Both the position numbers and the translations under genes were made by a program. A DNA stretch of 64,000 nucleotides from Lachnospiraceae bacterium (GTDB lineage: Bacteria; Bacillota; Clostridia; Lachnospirales; Lachnospiraceae). The notes under the pieces were generated by a model, which made no database searches, was not told the origin of the DNA, and saw only the letters and a list, made by a program, of their open reading frames with translations. The stretch covers positions 1-64,000 of the forward strand of contig JAFRWW010000030.1 of the NCBI GenBank assembly GCA_017441585.1, given 5' to 3'. Shown here piece after piece: positions 36,382-44,177 of the stretch (position 1 is its first letter; every line of letters begins with the position of its first letter).

Positions 36382-36410
36382 ATAATACACAAATCCTTAT
36401 GTCAAGTCAA
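36382..36410 (-). promoter_or_regulatory. Promoter of the divIC-tilS-hpt-ftsH operon
   Basis: TTGACT (36405-36410), 17 bp and TATTAT (36382-36387) on the minus strand. The -35 box directly follows the T run of the upstream terminator. Confidence 0.75.
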
Positions 36411-36411
36411 C

Positions 36412-36441
36412 AAAAAAAGCCTTTATTTTAAAGGCTTTTTT
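36412..36441 (-). terminator. Intrinsic terminator upstream of the divIC promoter
   Basis: AAGCCTTTA pairs with TAAAGGCTT around AAA, followed by TTTTTT, on the minus strand. It probably ends the transcript of the SleB-like hydrolase gene. Confidence 0.88.
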
Positions 36442-36534
36442 GGTACTTACTATATCTTGTGGTTACCATAATAAAACGCCACAATTTGTAGATTGCACAA
36501 ATCTGAACAGACAAAACGGCTTCTTTTTTTATAT

Positions 36535-36607
36535 CCCGCACAGTAAGGTTGCCTTTTACGCTCAGACAGAAAATCAATTCGCTTAAAAGGCGATCTTACT
36601 GCGCGGG
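36535..36607. repeat. Nested palindromic element sharing a core with 39044-39184
   Basis: Outer arms CCCGC..CAGTAAG and CTTACTG..GCGGG and inner arms GCCTTTTA and TTAAAAGGC enclose CGCTCAGACAGAAAA. The same core recurs at 39090-39130. The remainder of 36442-36642 shows nothing else. Confidence 0.75.
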
Positions 36608-36642
36608 CAAAGTGCCGGGCATAAGTAAATGATCGAAAAATA

Positions 36643-37908
36643 TCAGGGATTATAAAATACGTGATTTCCGATTATCTTGCCGGAGATCTCGGGGATGACG
36701 GTACGGAAAAACAGACAGTCTCCCACGGGATTCACTCCTGCCATAGCCTCATCCGCCGCATTGTAACAACTTTCATTTGCCCCCTGAGCCAGCCTGGCGG
36801 CCAGTCTGCCGCTGGCAACCGGAGCGAACTGTCCCGACTGATAGATGACTCCGGTTATGGTATCCGGAAAAGCACCGGACATACATCTGTTCATGACCAC
36901 GGCGCCCACGGCCACCTGTCCCTTGTATGGCTCACTGCCCGCCTCACAATAAATAAGACAGGCCAGAAGGTCCCTCTCCCCGTCCGACACATTGATCTGT
37001 GACAGGTTCTTCTTGGCCATCTGACGGGATTTTTCCGCAAGGGCACGCTCCCTGGCCAGCTCGGCCTCCAGCTGCTGTATGGCCGCATTATGCGCCTGAA
37101 TCTCAGCCTCATACTGCTTGGCGTCAGCCTCCGCCTGGGCGATCTGTCCCGAATATCCGCTTATCTGAGTCACAGTCTGGTTCACCAGACCCTTAACTTT
37201 ATTCTGCTCTTTAGCCGCATCGGATTTAAGATCCTCTATATCCGACAGTTCCTCTTCCTGGGACTTTTTCTTTTCTTCAATATCAGCCTTGTCCTTTTCT
37301 ACCTTGGCCTTCTTTTCCTTGATCTTGTCCCTTTTTTCCTTATAATTAAACAAAAGATTCTGATCATACTCATTGGCCCGTTCCACGTACTCTGCATAGT
37401 TTAGTATCTCGCCGAAGCTTTTAAGTCCCATGAGAGACTGGGCGGGCCCCATGCTGTTTTGCTCATACAGGCGCTTTATACGCTTTTTCATCACCTCATA
37501 CTGCTCGTCAGCCTCAGCCGTGGCAGTCTCCAGATCCTTCTGAAGCTGCTCTATCTCAGCCTCCAGATCCTCTATCTCGCCCTGAGTCTTTTCTATCTCA
37601 TCCTCTTTATCCGAGAGCTGTCCCTCTATTGAATTAAGTTCATTGGAAACCTGGGCCAGATCCGAATTAAGCCCTGTCAGATAACCCTGAAGGACCGTCT
37701 TTGAGCCCTCAAGAGTGCCGATCTTACCATGAGTCTCCTGAAGTTGCTGTTCCTTCTGAGCCTTTTCCTGTTGCTGTTCCTGCAGTTTTTGCTCCGTGGT
37801 CTTGTCAGCCAGCACCGTAACAGAGCAAAAAAACTGCGACGTCAGCATCGAGACGGTGAGCATCATGGCCGCAGATAATTTATGTATAGGTTTAAATCTC
37901 TTTGTCAC
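36643..37908 (-). CDS. Secreted coiled-coil cell wall hydrolase (SleB-like domain)
   Basis: A signal peptide (1-35) is followed by a long Glu/Gln/Lys-rich coiled coil (about 37-285), similar to the regulatory coil of PcsB-type hydrolases. The C-terminal domain (about 305-421) is of the SleB/hydrolase 2 type: ERDLLACLIYCEAGSEPYKGQVAVGAVVMNR, with the Glu of CEAG likely catalytic, then VIYQSGQFAPVASGRL. It probably cleaves peptidoglycan during growth or separation, with the coil controlling access. It lies 15 bp after the dCMP deaminase gene and is followed by a palindromic element and a terminator. Confidence 0.87.
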   Translation of the reverse strand: MTKRFKPIHKLSAAMMLTVSMLTSQFFCSVTVLADKTTEQKLQEQQQEKAQKEQQLQETHGKIGTLEGSKTVLQGYLTGLNSDLAQVSNELNSIEGQLSDKEDEIEKTQGEIEDLEAEIEQLQKDLETATAEADEQYEVMKKRIKRLYEQNSMGPAQSLMGLKSFGEILNYAEYVERANEYDQNLLFNYKEKRDKIKEKKAKVEKDKADIEEKKKSQEEELSDIEDLKSDAAKEQNKVKGLVNQTVTQISGYSGQIAQAEADAKQYEAEIQAHNAAIQQLEAELARERALAEKSRQMAKKNLSQINVSDGERDLLACLIYCEAGSEPYKGQVAVGAVVMNRCMSGAFPDTITGVIYQSGQFAPVASGRLAARLAQGANESCYNAADEAMAGVNPVGDCLFFRTVIPEISGKIIGNHVFYNP

Positions 37909-37923
37909 TGTATAAACTCCGGT

Positions 37924-38409
37924 TCAAAGAGTAAAGGAAATCTCTCTGCCTGTCCTTTCGTATTTTTCATATTTAACGCCCGCTGCATCAAACATCTTTT
38001 TGGCAGCGATATTCCCGGCAGTACCGGCATATTTGTCACCGCCATAGACCAGTTTCTTTATGCCGCACTGGATGATGGCCTTGGCACACTCGTTACAGGG
38101 AAACAGGGTGACATACAGCTTCGTCCCCTCCAGGGAGCCTCCCCTGAAATTGAGGATGGCGTTAAGCTCCGCATGACTCACATAGGCATACTTGGTATTT
38201 ACCAGTTCTCCTTCTCTCTCCCAGGGAAAGATATCATCGGAACAACCCATGGGGAAACCGTTATAACCCATGGACAGGATCTTATTCTCTTCGCTCACTA
38301 TACATGCGCCCACCTGGGTATTGGGATCCTTTGAGCGCATGGAAGCCAGGGTGGCCACCCCCATGAAATATTCATCCCAGGATATGTAATCTTTTCTTTT
38401 TGTCGTCAT
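37924..38409 (-). CDS. dCMP deaminase (ComEB family)
   Basis: The enzyme deaminates dCMP to dUMP for thymidylate synthesis. The 161-residue protein has the zinc motifs HAELNAIL and PCNECAKAIIQCGIKKLVY, and the N-terminal SWDEYFMGVATLASMRSKDPNTQVGACIV typical of the family. The name ComEB comes from competence operons, but no other competence genes adjoin. It lies between rpiB and the SleB-like gene, all on the same strand. Confidence 0.94.
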   Translation of the reverse strand: MTTKRKDYISWDEYFMGVATLASMRSKDPNTQVGACIVSEENKILSMGYNGFPMGCSDDIFPWEREGELVNTKYAYVSHAELNAILNFRGGSLEGTKLYVTLFPCNECAKAIIQCGIKKLVYGGDKYAGTAGNIAAKKMFDAAGVKYEKYERTGREISFTL

Positions 38410-38422
38410 TTTTCCACCACGT

Positions 38423-38496
38423 AAGATTCTTCGCTAATGTCCTAAGGCATCCACCACTTCGCGGTACACCTTAGGACGAAATTCGCTCAGAATGAC
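38423..38496. repeat. Dispersed ~28-bp element split by a hairpin insert
   Basis: The left part AAGATTCTTCGCT (38423-38435) and right part ATTCGCTCAGAATGACA (38480-38496) are separated by about 45 bp. That insert carries the perfect arms GTCCTAAGG (38439-38447) and CCTTAGGAC (38469-38477). Confidence 0.75.
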
Positions 38497-38513
38497 ATCT
38501 GATAAAAGACAGC

Positions 38514-38945
38514 TCAGTCCTCGATCTGCGACACGCGTCTTGCGTGACGCTCTTCACCCGAAAACTTTGTGTTGATAAAGACATCCACTATATCGAGGGC
38601 CATAAGGTCTCCCGTAATGCCCGCACCCAGAGCCAGTACATTTGAATCATTATGCAGTCTGGTAAGCTCTGCCATGACAGTATTCGTGCAAAGGGCTGCC
38701 CTGATGCCCTTGATCTTGTTTGCCGTGATGGACACACCGATACCCGTGGTGCAGATGACTATTCCCATATCCGCCTCTTTGTCCGCCACTTCGTATGCTA
38801 CAGCTTTTGCATAAACAGGATAATCGCAGGATGACAGAGAATCGGTTCCCATGTCGTTTACCTCGTGTCCCAGCTTTGTGAGAAAACCCTTAACCTTTTC
38901 CTTAAGTGCAAAACCGCCGTGATCACTGCCGATTGCTATTATCAT
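38514..38945 (-). CDS. rpiB: Ribose-5-phosphate isomerase B
   Basis: RpiB interconverts ribose-5-phosphate and ribulose-5-phosphate. The 143-residue protein begins MIIAIGSDHGGFALKEKVKGFL and contains DYPVYAKAVAYEVADKEADMGIVICTTGIGVSITANKIKGIRAALC, with the catalytic Cys in ICTTGIG. The ATG at 38945 is preferred because AGGAG sits 7 bp upstream; the earlier ATG overlaps that site. Sequence-similar LacA/allose isomerases cannot be fully excluded. Confidence 0.92.
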   Translation of the reverse strand: MIIAIGSDHGGFALKEKVKGFLTKLGHEVNDMGTDSLSSCDYPVYAKAVAYEVADKEADMGIVICTTGIGVSITANKIKGIRAALCTNTVMAELTRLHNDSNVLALGAGITGDLMALDIVDVFINTKFSGEERHARRVSQIED

Positions 38946-39043
38946 TTTCATCTCCTTTTTGCAATATGCTTTACATAACAAAAATACATTCGGAGTGATT
39001 ATAACATCATCATATGATTTTTAGCAAGATTTTCTCGATTCTT

Positions 39044-39184
39044 CGCAATCTCATTAACTTAAGCCCGACACTTTGCCTGCAACGGCGGCACCCTTTTTCG
39101 CTCAGACAGAAAACCAACTCGCTTAAAAGGCTGCCTGCCTGCGCGGAATATATCTTGTGCAAAACTTAAGTTAATGACATTGCG
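39044..39184. repeat. 141-bp MITE-like element with 20-bp inverted ends
   Basis: The left end CGCAATCTCATTAACTTAAG (39044-39063) and right end (39165-39184) are inverted copies with one mismatch. The inner part holds CCTTTTTCGCTCAGACAGAAAA and a GCTTAAAAGG arm, shared with 36535-36607. A 57-bp relative lies at 47025-47081. There is no coding capacity. The right end overlaps the stop codon of the gene at 39171. It fills the gap between rpiB and that gene. Confidence 0.8.
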
Positions 39185-40070
39185 ATTCTTCGTTATTTCT
39201 TCGTCTATGCACATACATCTGCAGCAGGGTGATTATGATCATGGCCATGATACTGGTAAGAAGGGCTCCCGCCAGAATATAATCCTTCTGTGATATGCCT
39301 GCCGCCTTTAAAATTCCGGGATTTAAAAAGATATAGGTATATGCGCTGCCTGCTGTCACTATGAGGGCAGAGCATACGATCAACAGCCGTAACAGCCCCT
39401 TCTCGGGTATGTTTATAAGCGGATCATCCTCCTCATCTTCATATACCGGGGCCTTGTAATAATACTGTTCCTGCTCCTTATTAGTCTCGGCTATTGACGA
39501 TCCGTCACTGGGTTGCGGTTGTTTTTGTACTTCAGCCTGCAACGATCCGCTTTTTTCACTCTTTATCCCGACACATATATGCCGCTTGAGAAAATCCGCC
39601 ACATCCAACGCAGCTGTGTTTGCAACGTCATAAAAGTCATAGCAAAGCTTAACCGCCTGTTCGTCGGTAACATCCACCTTATTTATCAAAAATTCTCCCA
39701 GACGGATACAGTTTTCCCTGTAGTCGGGATCCGCAGCAGGACAATATATAAATGCAGGCGTGTGATCCTCACAGCCAAGCATTATCTTATCCGGTGAGAG
39801 CACCAGTCCTTCGCATTTCAATAAATGCTCCTGCGTTTTTTCCACTGCACAGCTCATGGCATGAAAAAACAGGGACACCTCCTTCCCCTTCATCACGGTA
39901 TTCTCATAAACTAAAGACAACGGCCTTCTGTTTTTTACATCATAACAATATTCACTTTTTCCGTTCAGATTACGTATTCCCGCATCCAGCAGATATTCGG
40001 ATTTCATGCAAAGGAGCATATGATCTCTGTATCCGTAATCCTTTTCTTTTTCATAAGTGATCTCAGTCAT
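39171..40070 (-). CDS. DUF6382-like protein of the pilus locus
   Basis: The 299-residue protein has an N-terminal globular region (YGYRDHMLLCMKSEYLL, LSLVYENTVMKGKEVSLFFHAM, LVLSPDKIMLG, ALDVADFLKRHI) followed by a disordered linker (about 175-215) and two C-terminal membrane segments. The N-terminus resembles DUF6382 proteins that accompany Tad pilus genes in Clostridia, which often end in an FHA domain; none is seen here. The assignment is tentative. The last residues (SQCH) and the stop codon fall inside a palindromic element, so the tail may have been altered by its insertion. Confidence 0.65.
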   Translation of the reverse strand: MTEITYEKEKDYGYRDHMLLCMKSEYLLDAGIRNLNGKSEYCYDVKNRRPLSLVYENTVMKGKEVSLFFHAMSCAVEKTQEHLLKCEGLVLSPDKIMLGCEDHTPAFIYCPAADPDYRENCIRLGEFLINKVDVTDEQAVKLCYDFYDVANTAALDVADFLKRHICVGIKSEKSGSLQAEVQKQPQPSDGSSIAETNKEQEQYYYKAPVYEDEEDDPLINIPEKGLLRLLIVCSALIVTAGSAYTYIFLNPGILKAAGISQKDYILAGALLTSIMAMIIITLLQMYVHRRRNNEESQCH

Positions 40071-40144
40071 TTTTTCATATCCAAATTTAAGATTTATTGT
40101 TCTACGTTATATATTTTGTTATGTAACACACTAAAAACATCTGT

Positions 40145-40675
40145 CTATTCCTGTGCGGGTGTATCGGCTCCGGGAGTTGACGATGCCTCTGTACCGCCGG
40201 TTGAACTCGACTGTCCGGTGAGATCCGAGGCATAACCCTCCACCACCCTCATTTTCCTCACAAGACTGACGGGATTGATACAGTCTGCCTGTGCCTGGGC
40301 GTTCACCTCCAGACTGTCGCGCCCGTTGGTAAGATATCTGCAAAGAAGCGTGCCTGCAGGTATCTTCAACGCGCCCTTGTAACTGACACTGATCTTATTC
40401 TTTTGAACACTTACATCAGTCGTCACATCCTTCGTTGCCAGGAGTCTGTTTTTAATAAGCTTTTTCCCGGAATCTTCAACCACAGCATACACATCCTCCC
40501 CGCTCGTAAGCTGACTGCCCCGCATGGCTGCAGTGTAAGCCGCGCTGTTTAGCACCGTACGGTCATGCAGGAAAAAAGTGAGATAGATTATTATCACTAT
40601 GACAGTGAGAATCATGGGCATCAGAAAGGATGCCTCTATGGTATAACTTCCTTTAAGGGTCAGTTTCTTTTTCAT
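40145..40675 (-). CDS. TadE-like pilus assembly protein
   Basis: The 176-residue protein starts MKKKLTLKGSYTIEASFLMPMILTVIVIIIYLTFFLHDRTVLNSAAYTAAM, the TadE/TadG-type N-terminal membrane segment with the conserved (T)IEASF and a bulky hydrophobic helix. The rest is extracytoplasmic and ends in a Ser/Thr/Gly/Pro-rich tail. AGGAGG lies 7 bp before the chosen ATG; an upstream ATG at 40690 lies within the preceding gene's end. It belongs to the minus-strand pilus operon and is probably a minor pseudopilin. Confidence 0.82.
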   Translation of the reverse strand: MKKKLTLKGSYTIEASFLMPMILTVIVIIIYLTFFLHDRTVLNSAAYTAAMRGSQLTSGEDVYAVVEDSGKKLIKNRLLATKDVTTDVSVQKNKISVSYKGALKIPAGTLLCRYLTNGRDSLEVNAQAQADCINPVSLVRKMRVVEGYASDLTGQSSSTGGTEASSTPGADTPAQE

Positions 40676-40686
40676 GACTTTCCTCC

Positions 40687-41121
40687 TCATTCCAATTTAA
40701 AGATGAACATCATCACGTAGGATATAAACAAAAACGGAACAAAAGGGTATTCTTTCTTTATATTCTTTTCCCTGATAAGCAGGTATACCGAAAACAGCGA
40801 CGACAGCATAAGGGCCAAAAGAAGCAATGTGAGATTTCTTTCAAACCCCAGGAATATTCCGGTGACCAAAAGCAACAGGGCGTCACCCATTCCAAGCTCT
40901 CCATTAGTGCAAAAACTCACTAAGGCCAGACTTAAACCGATCAGTGCACCACAGATCGAATCAACAGGATTTAAGTTTCTGCCAAGACACAGACAGATCA
41001 ACCCCGCCACAGTGAATAATATGAGAGCGACCCCTGAGATGGTGCGTTCTTTTATATCCGTTATTGATGTGTATATGAGCAGTATGCCCGGTAGTAATAT
41101 TCTCATGCGATATCCATTCAT
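40687..41121 (-). CDS. Short A24-type prepilin peptidase
   Basis: The protein is almost entirely membrane-embedded and has the two catalytic Asp motifs of type IV prepilin peptidases: LIYTSITDIKERTISG near the N-terminus and GELGMGDALLLL. At about 144 residues it lacks the methyltransferase domain, as in the TadV/CpaA group that processes Flp pilins and TadE-type pseudopilins. The start at 41121 or 41106 is undecided because neither has a strong ribosome site. A longer reading to 41202 would overlap the previous gene and is rejected. Confidence 0.85.
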   Translation of the reverse strand: MNGYRMRILLPGILLIYTSITDIKERTISGVALILFTVAGLICLCLGRNLNPVDSICGALIGLSLALVSFCTNGELGMGDALLLLVTGIFLGFERNLTLLLLALMLSSLFSVYLLIREKNIKKEYPFVPFLFISYVMMFIFKLE

Positions 41122-41137
41122 GTATAAGTTAATAAAA

Positions 41138-41971
41138 TTAAAATCCACATGTCTTACAGGCTCGTCTGCCCCCGACCTGAGAGAGGGGAATGGCTCTGAC
41201 ATCTCTCTTAAGTCCCTGACAGGCGACAGTAGTATGATATCTGTCTCCGTAGGCAGTCACATAAAATGTGCTTCCTCCCTTTGCTGCCTGACAGTACTCG
41301 CAGGGGTAATATTTACCTCCTGATGAATTGCGCTTCTTTTCAATCTCGGAAGCTAAGATGGCAGAGGGTTTGATATTCAGGTGGGGGCAATTCCTGTTTC
41401 TGTGGTAGACTTCTCCGGAGGCGGTTATGTATACGATCTCTTCATCATCTCTTTCACCGTCTGAAATGATCCCGGGTTCATATCCCGTAAATGCATGTAT
41501 CCTGGCTCTGTCCACGAAGCGAAAGCTTCCGATACCAAAAAGATCAAAGGGAAGATTCAACTCTTCCACCGCCACCAGATCTATTATTCCTTTATCATTA
41601 TATTTTGACCTCAGATATGAGATGCTCTTTGGCTCGATCCCCGCCTTAACCAGTGATGTGGAAACACGGGACGCCACATAAGTCTGTGATATGGCTACGC
41701 CGGATAATATTCCGCCGCCCACGCCGGCTGCGCCCTTAGTGAGTTTATCCTCACCGTAGGCTACAGCCGACATGGCTTTGGCACTTTCATGGAGCTGCTC
41801 CTGTACTATATTTGAGTAACGCAGTGTCTCATTTATATAAAGGAGCGACACCATGGCAAAAAGGAAAAGCGGAAGTACCACGGCAGTTTCAACCGTAAGG
41901 GTTCCGGGCAGGGAAAAACATTTCTTTGCCCCGGAAAAAGCAGTTTTGATATTTTTTATTATTGAATGCAT
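41138..41971 (-). CDS. TadE-like protein with two C-terminal Cys-rich units
   Basis: A TadE-type segment near the N-terminus (LPGTLTVETAVVLPLFLFAMVSLLYINETLRYSNIVQEQLHESAKAM) is followed by about 120 extracytoplasmic residues. Two tandem His/Cys units end the protein: VYHRNRNCPHL..YYPCEYC and RYHTTVACQGL..RRACKTCGF. The units look like small zinc or disulfide folds. GGCAGGGAAA precedes the ATG at 41971. The gene belongs to the pilus operon and probably encodes a minor pilin or assembly factor. Confidence 0.78.
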   Translation of the reverse strand: MHSIIKNIKTAFSGAKKCFSLPGTLTVETAVVLPLFLFAMVSLLYINETLRYSNIVQEQLHESAKAMSAVAYGEDKLTKGAAGVGGGILSGVAISQTYVASRVSTSLVKAGIEPKSISYLRSKYNDKGIIDLVAVEELNLPFDLFGIGSFRFVDRARIHAFTGYEPGIISDGERDDEEIVYITASGEVYHRNRNCPHLNIKPSAILASEIEKKRNSSGGKYYPCEYCQAAKGGSTFYVTAYGDRYHTTVACQGLKRDVRAIPLSQVGGRRACKTCGF

Positions 41972-41994
41972 TTTCCCTGCCTCATTCCCAAGAT

Positions 41995-43482
41995 TCAATT
42001 AAAGTTCCTCCTCGGGACCTTCATATATCCGAAGTACCTGCTGATATCATAGTGATCTCTTTTCCCGCCCTTTATAACTGCTGTCGCTTCCAGAAATTCA
42101 ATACAGTTATCCATTCTGAAATTCTCATTTCCGTTTATGCATCTCATATCGCATTCGATCATATCCATGCTTCTTGACATCTTTTTATTATTTCCCTCAA
42201 GCGTCAAAAAAAGCATCAGATAATTTTTATAATCAAGACCAAATACATCCTTAGGTGCATCATCAAAATGAGTCTTATATGCAAGGGCCTGTGGAAGAGA
42301 CTTTAATGTCCAGGTAGTCTCATCCTTTACAAGCGGAACCCGTCCGCCCTTAAGAAGGGTATGTACATCGATGCAGCTTTCCGCAAAGGCCCAGGCATAA
42401 AGTATGGTTTCCTTGAGAGGTTCCTCCAGATCCTTACAGTCAAGCAGGGCTGCCGTAACCTTGGCTACGGCCTCGGCCTCCGTTTTCATCTTTTCATTAT
42501 CCTTTGCATATATGCAGTTGGCGGCCTCCCTGGCGGCAAAGATCATTGCCACAGTAGCTTCCAGATTCTCCTTATCCGAATCCTTTCCGCACAGCACATA
42601 TTCGATCTCATAACTTAAACCTTCTCTGTTTTTGGGCGCGGTATAGCAGGAAAACTTATCGTTCAAATATGTGATAAATAAAAGTTCCGAAGAAGCAGAA
42701 TCCAGATTTTCATCATTAGCCACGATTCCGCAGCCCGTCTTAAGTTCCCTGTCCGACACAAGCTGTACACCGTCAAGGGCCTTTCCCGATATGTCCAGTT
42801 CTCCCAGAAGACTTTCAAGGGCCGTGGATCTGGTCTTTTCTATAACCTTTACCGGACTTTTAAACTTGATCTTATTACCGTCTTCATCTTTGAGATTTTC
42901 TGCTTTTTTAAGCTTCTTTTCCGCTTTCTTTCGCGCCTTTTCGGCATCAAATTCCTCTATGCCGTACTGCTTGTAATCCTTTTCATTTTTCTTAAGATTC
43001 TCAATCACACTTACACCGTATTTATCCTTAATGTAAGTGATGGCCTGTCGCTTAAAGACACGCCCGTCGGAGTCGGTTGCGAGGGATTCCATGGCTATGT
43101 TCACATCCGTGACCTTCAGTTTTTTCATATCTCTTGAAAAAGAAAGTACCAGCCCTTTTTGAGGATTCAGATTATAATCAAGATAATCCCTAAGATGCTC
43201 ACCGGTATAATATGAACTCCCGTTTTCGCTGCCATAGCCGCAGTCTATAAAATACAGATCAAATTCTTCCAGCAGTTTTTTATTGTATTCGCCAAATACC
43301 GATAACAGGGCCAGATCCATGGAAGTTTCTATACGCTCCCTCATCGACCTGTCCACGGCGCTGCTGATGCAGGCGCTTATCAGGGATGTGATAACCGTAA
43401 GGGAAAGTGTCAGAAACACGGTTATCGTTCCCCGGCATACGCATCTGTCACTTTGATCTGCAGCCGTTCCAAATCTTTTCAT
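41995..43482 (-). CDS. DUF5702 protein of the Tad/Flp locus
   Basis: The 495-residue protein opens with a membrane segment (GTITVFLTLSLTVITSLISACISSAVD) of the type found in TadG-like proteins, then has SMDLALLSVFGEYNKKLLEEFDLYFID and a long mixed region with a Lys-rich coiled coil (about 170-200). It fits DUF5702, found in Clostridial Tad loci and thought to act in pilus assembly outside the membrane. The initiation region is duplicated: GGAGATTATGAAAAG occurs twice, 22 bp apart, the first giving a four-codon reading frame. Confidence 0.8.
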   Translation of the reverse strand: MKRFGTAADQSDRCVCRGTITVFLTLSLTVITSLISACISSAVDRSMRERIETSMDLALLSVFGEYNKKLLEEFDLYFIDCGYGSENGSSYYTGEHLRDYLDYNLNPQKGLVLSFSRDMKKLKVTDVNIAMESLATDSDGRVFKRQAITYIKDKYGVSVIENLKKNEKDYKQYGIEEFDAEKARKKAEKKLKKAENLKDEDGNKIKFKSPVKVIEKTRSTALESLLGELDISGKALDGVQLVSDRELKTGCGIVANDENLDSASSELLFITYLNDKFSCYTAPKNREGLSYEIEYVLCGKDSDKENLEATVAMIFAAREAANCIYAKDNEKMKTEAEAVAKVTAALLDCKDLEEPLKETILYAWAFAESCIDVHTLLKGGRVPLVKDETTWTLKSLPQALAYKTHFDDAPKDVFGLDYKNYLMLFLTLEGNNKKMSRSMDMIECDMRCINGNENFRMDNCIEFLEATAVIKGGKRDHYDISRYFGYMKVPRRNFN

Positions 43483-43511
43483 AATCTCCTCATGACCTTT
43501 TCATAATCTCC
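43475..43511 (-). repeat. Tandem duplication of the DUF5702 gene start region
   Basis: Two 15-bp copies (43475-43489 and 43497-43511, minus strand GGAGATTATGAAAAG) lie 22 bp apart. The outer copy starts a reading frame M-K-R-S whose stop codon overlaps the inner ribosome site. Confidence 0.8.
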
Positions 43512-43589
43512 CCGTGAACGTACCTTAAATCTACTCTTTGATACATTCACTGATCTGCGGCTCTCCGACGGCGTATCCAAAGCCCGTCA

Positions 43590-43630
43590 TTTTTGAAAAA
43601 CAGCTATATCACCATGGGTAACTGTTTTTC
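43590..43630 (-). terminator. Partial terminator between pilin gene and the rest of the operon
   Basis: AAAAACAG (43622-43629) and CTGTTTTT (43596-43603) form an eight-pair stem with an 18-nt loop, ending in T's, on the minus strand just after the pilin stop codon. It would let pilin message exceed that of downstream genes. Confidence 0.6.
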
Positions 43631-43636
43631 TTCACT

Positions 43637-43843
43637 TCAAACCGAATTACTCTGTGTGGTGATCTTATCAAAAAGATTATTGACTATAGTCTTTAACTGA
43701 TCACGAAATATGATGACCAGCGCGATCAACACGATAAGGATCAATATCATCTCAACAGTCCCTATAGCCTCTTCATCATCGACAAAGTCTTTGATAAAAT
43801 TCCGAAGGCTGATCCTGAACTGATTCAGGTAGATTTCACACAT
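43637..43843 (-). CDS. Flp1-like type IVb pilin
   Basis: The 68-residue protein has a polar leader, then VDDEEAIGTVEMILILIVLIALVIIFRDQLKTIVNNLFDKI. Prepilin peptidase cleavage is expected after AIG, leaving TVEM with a Glu near the new N-terminus, as in Flp pilins. GGGAGGTG precedes the ATG at 43843 by 7 bp. It is the first gene after a strong promoter with a leader of over 200 nt and is followed by a partial terminator, as expected for the major subunit. A longer reading to 43969 is not needed. Confidence 0.88.
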   Translation of the reverse strand: MCEIYLNQFRISLRNFIKDFVDDEEAIGTVEMILILIVLIALVIIFRDQLKTIVNNLFDKITTQSNSV

Positions 43844-44068
43844 AAACAAACACCTCCCTTCGCTGCTGATTTGCTCCGGTATCCGTGGGGGAAGTTCGAT
43901 AAAAGTGATCCATAAAGCTGAGGCAATAGCTGAACGGACACTATACCGGGCATCAAAACACCGAAGCATGCAGTAATATAATAAAAATGGGATAACGGCA
44001 TCTGATATGATAAAGATGCCGGGAGATCAGGATAGACCATAACCTCCATATCCGAAATGGTAAAATGG
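43844..44068 (-). other. Long leader of the pilin gene with hairpin and possible upstream frame
   Basis: The leader of about 220 nt contains the perfect hairpin arms CGGCATC (43996-44002) and GATGCCG (44015-44021). A minus-strand frame from 44049 or 44040 stays open to 43825, overlapping the pilin start. GGAGG lies only 2 bp before its ATG at 44040, so translation is doubtful. No known riboswitch is recognised. Confidence 0.45.
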
Positions 44069-44097
44069 ATTATACACCGCGCATTGCGCCTTGTCCA
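44069..44097 (-). promoter_or_regulatory. Promoter of the Flp pilin operon
   Basis: TGGACA (44092-44097), 17 bp and TATAAT (44069-44074) on the minus strand, with a GCGCAATGCGC palindrome in the spacer. Confidence 0.75.
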
Positions 44098-44177
44098 TTA
44101 TGAATTTTTGACAAAATTTTTGAAAAGAAAAATGAGATAACGCCCTGCAGACGTTGGTATTACAGGATTTTTGGATG

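Noticed and set aside
43825..44049. 74-residue gene upstream of and overlapping the pilin gene
   Set aside because: The ribosome site is too close to the second ATG, the product has no recognisable features, and it overlaps the pilin start. It is kept only as a possible upstream frame.
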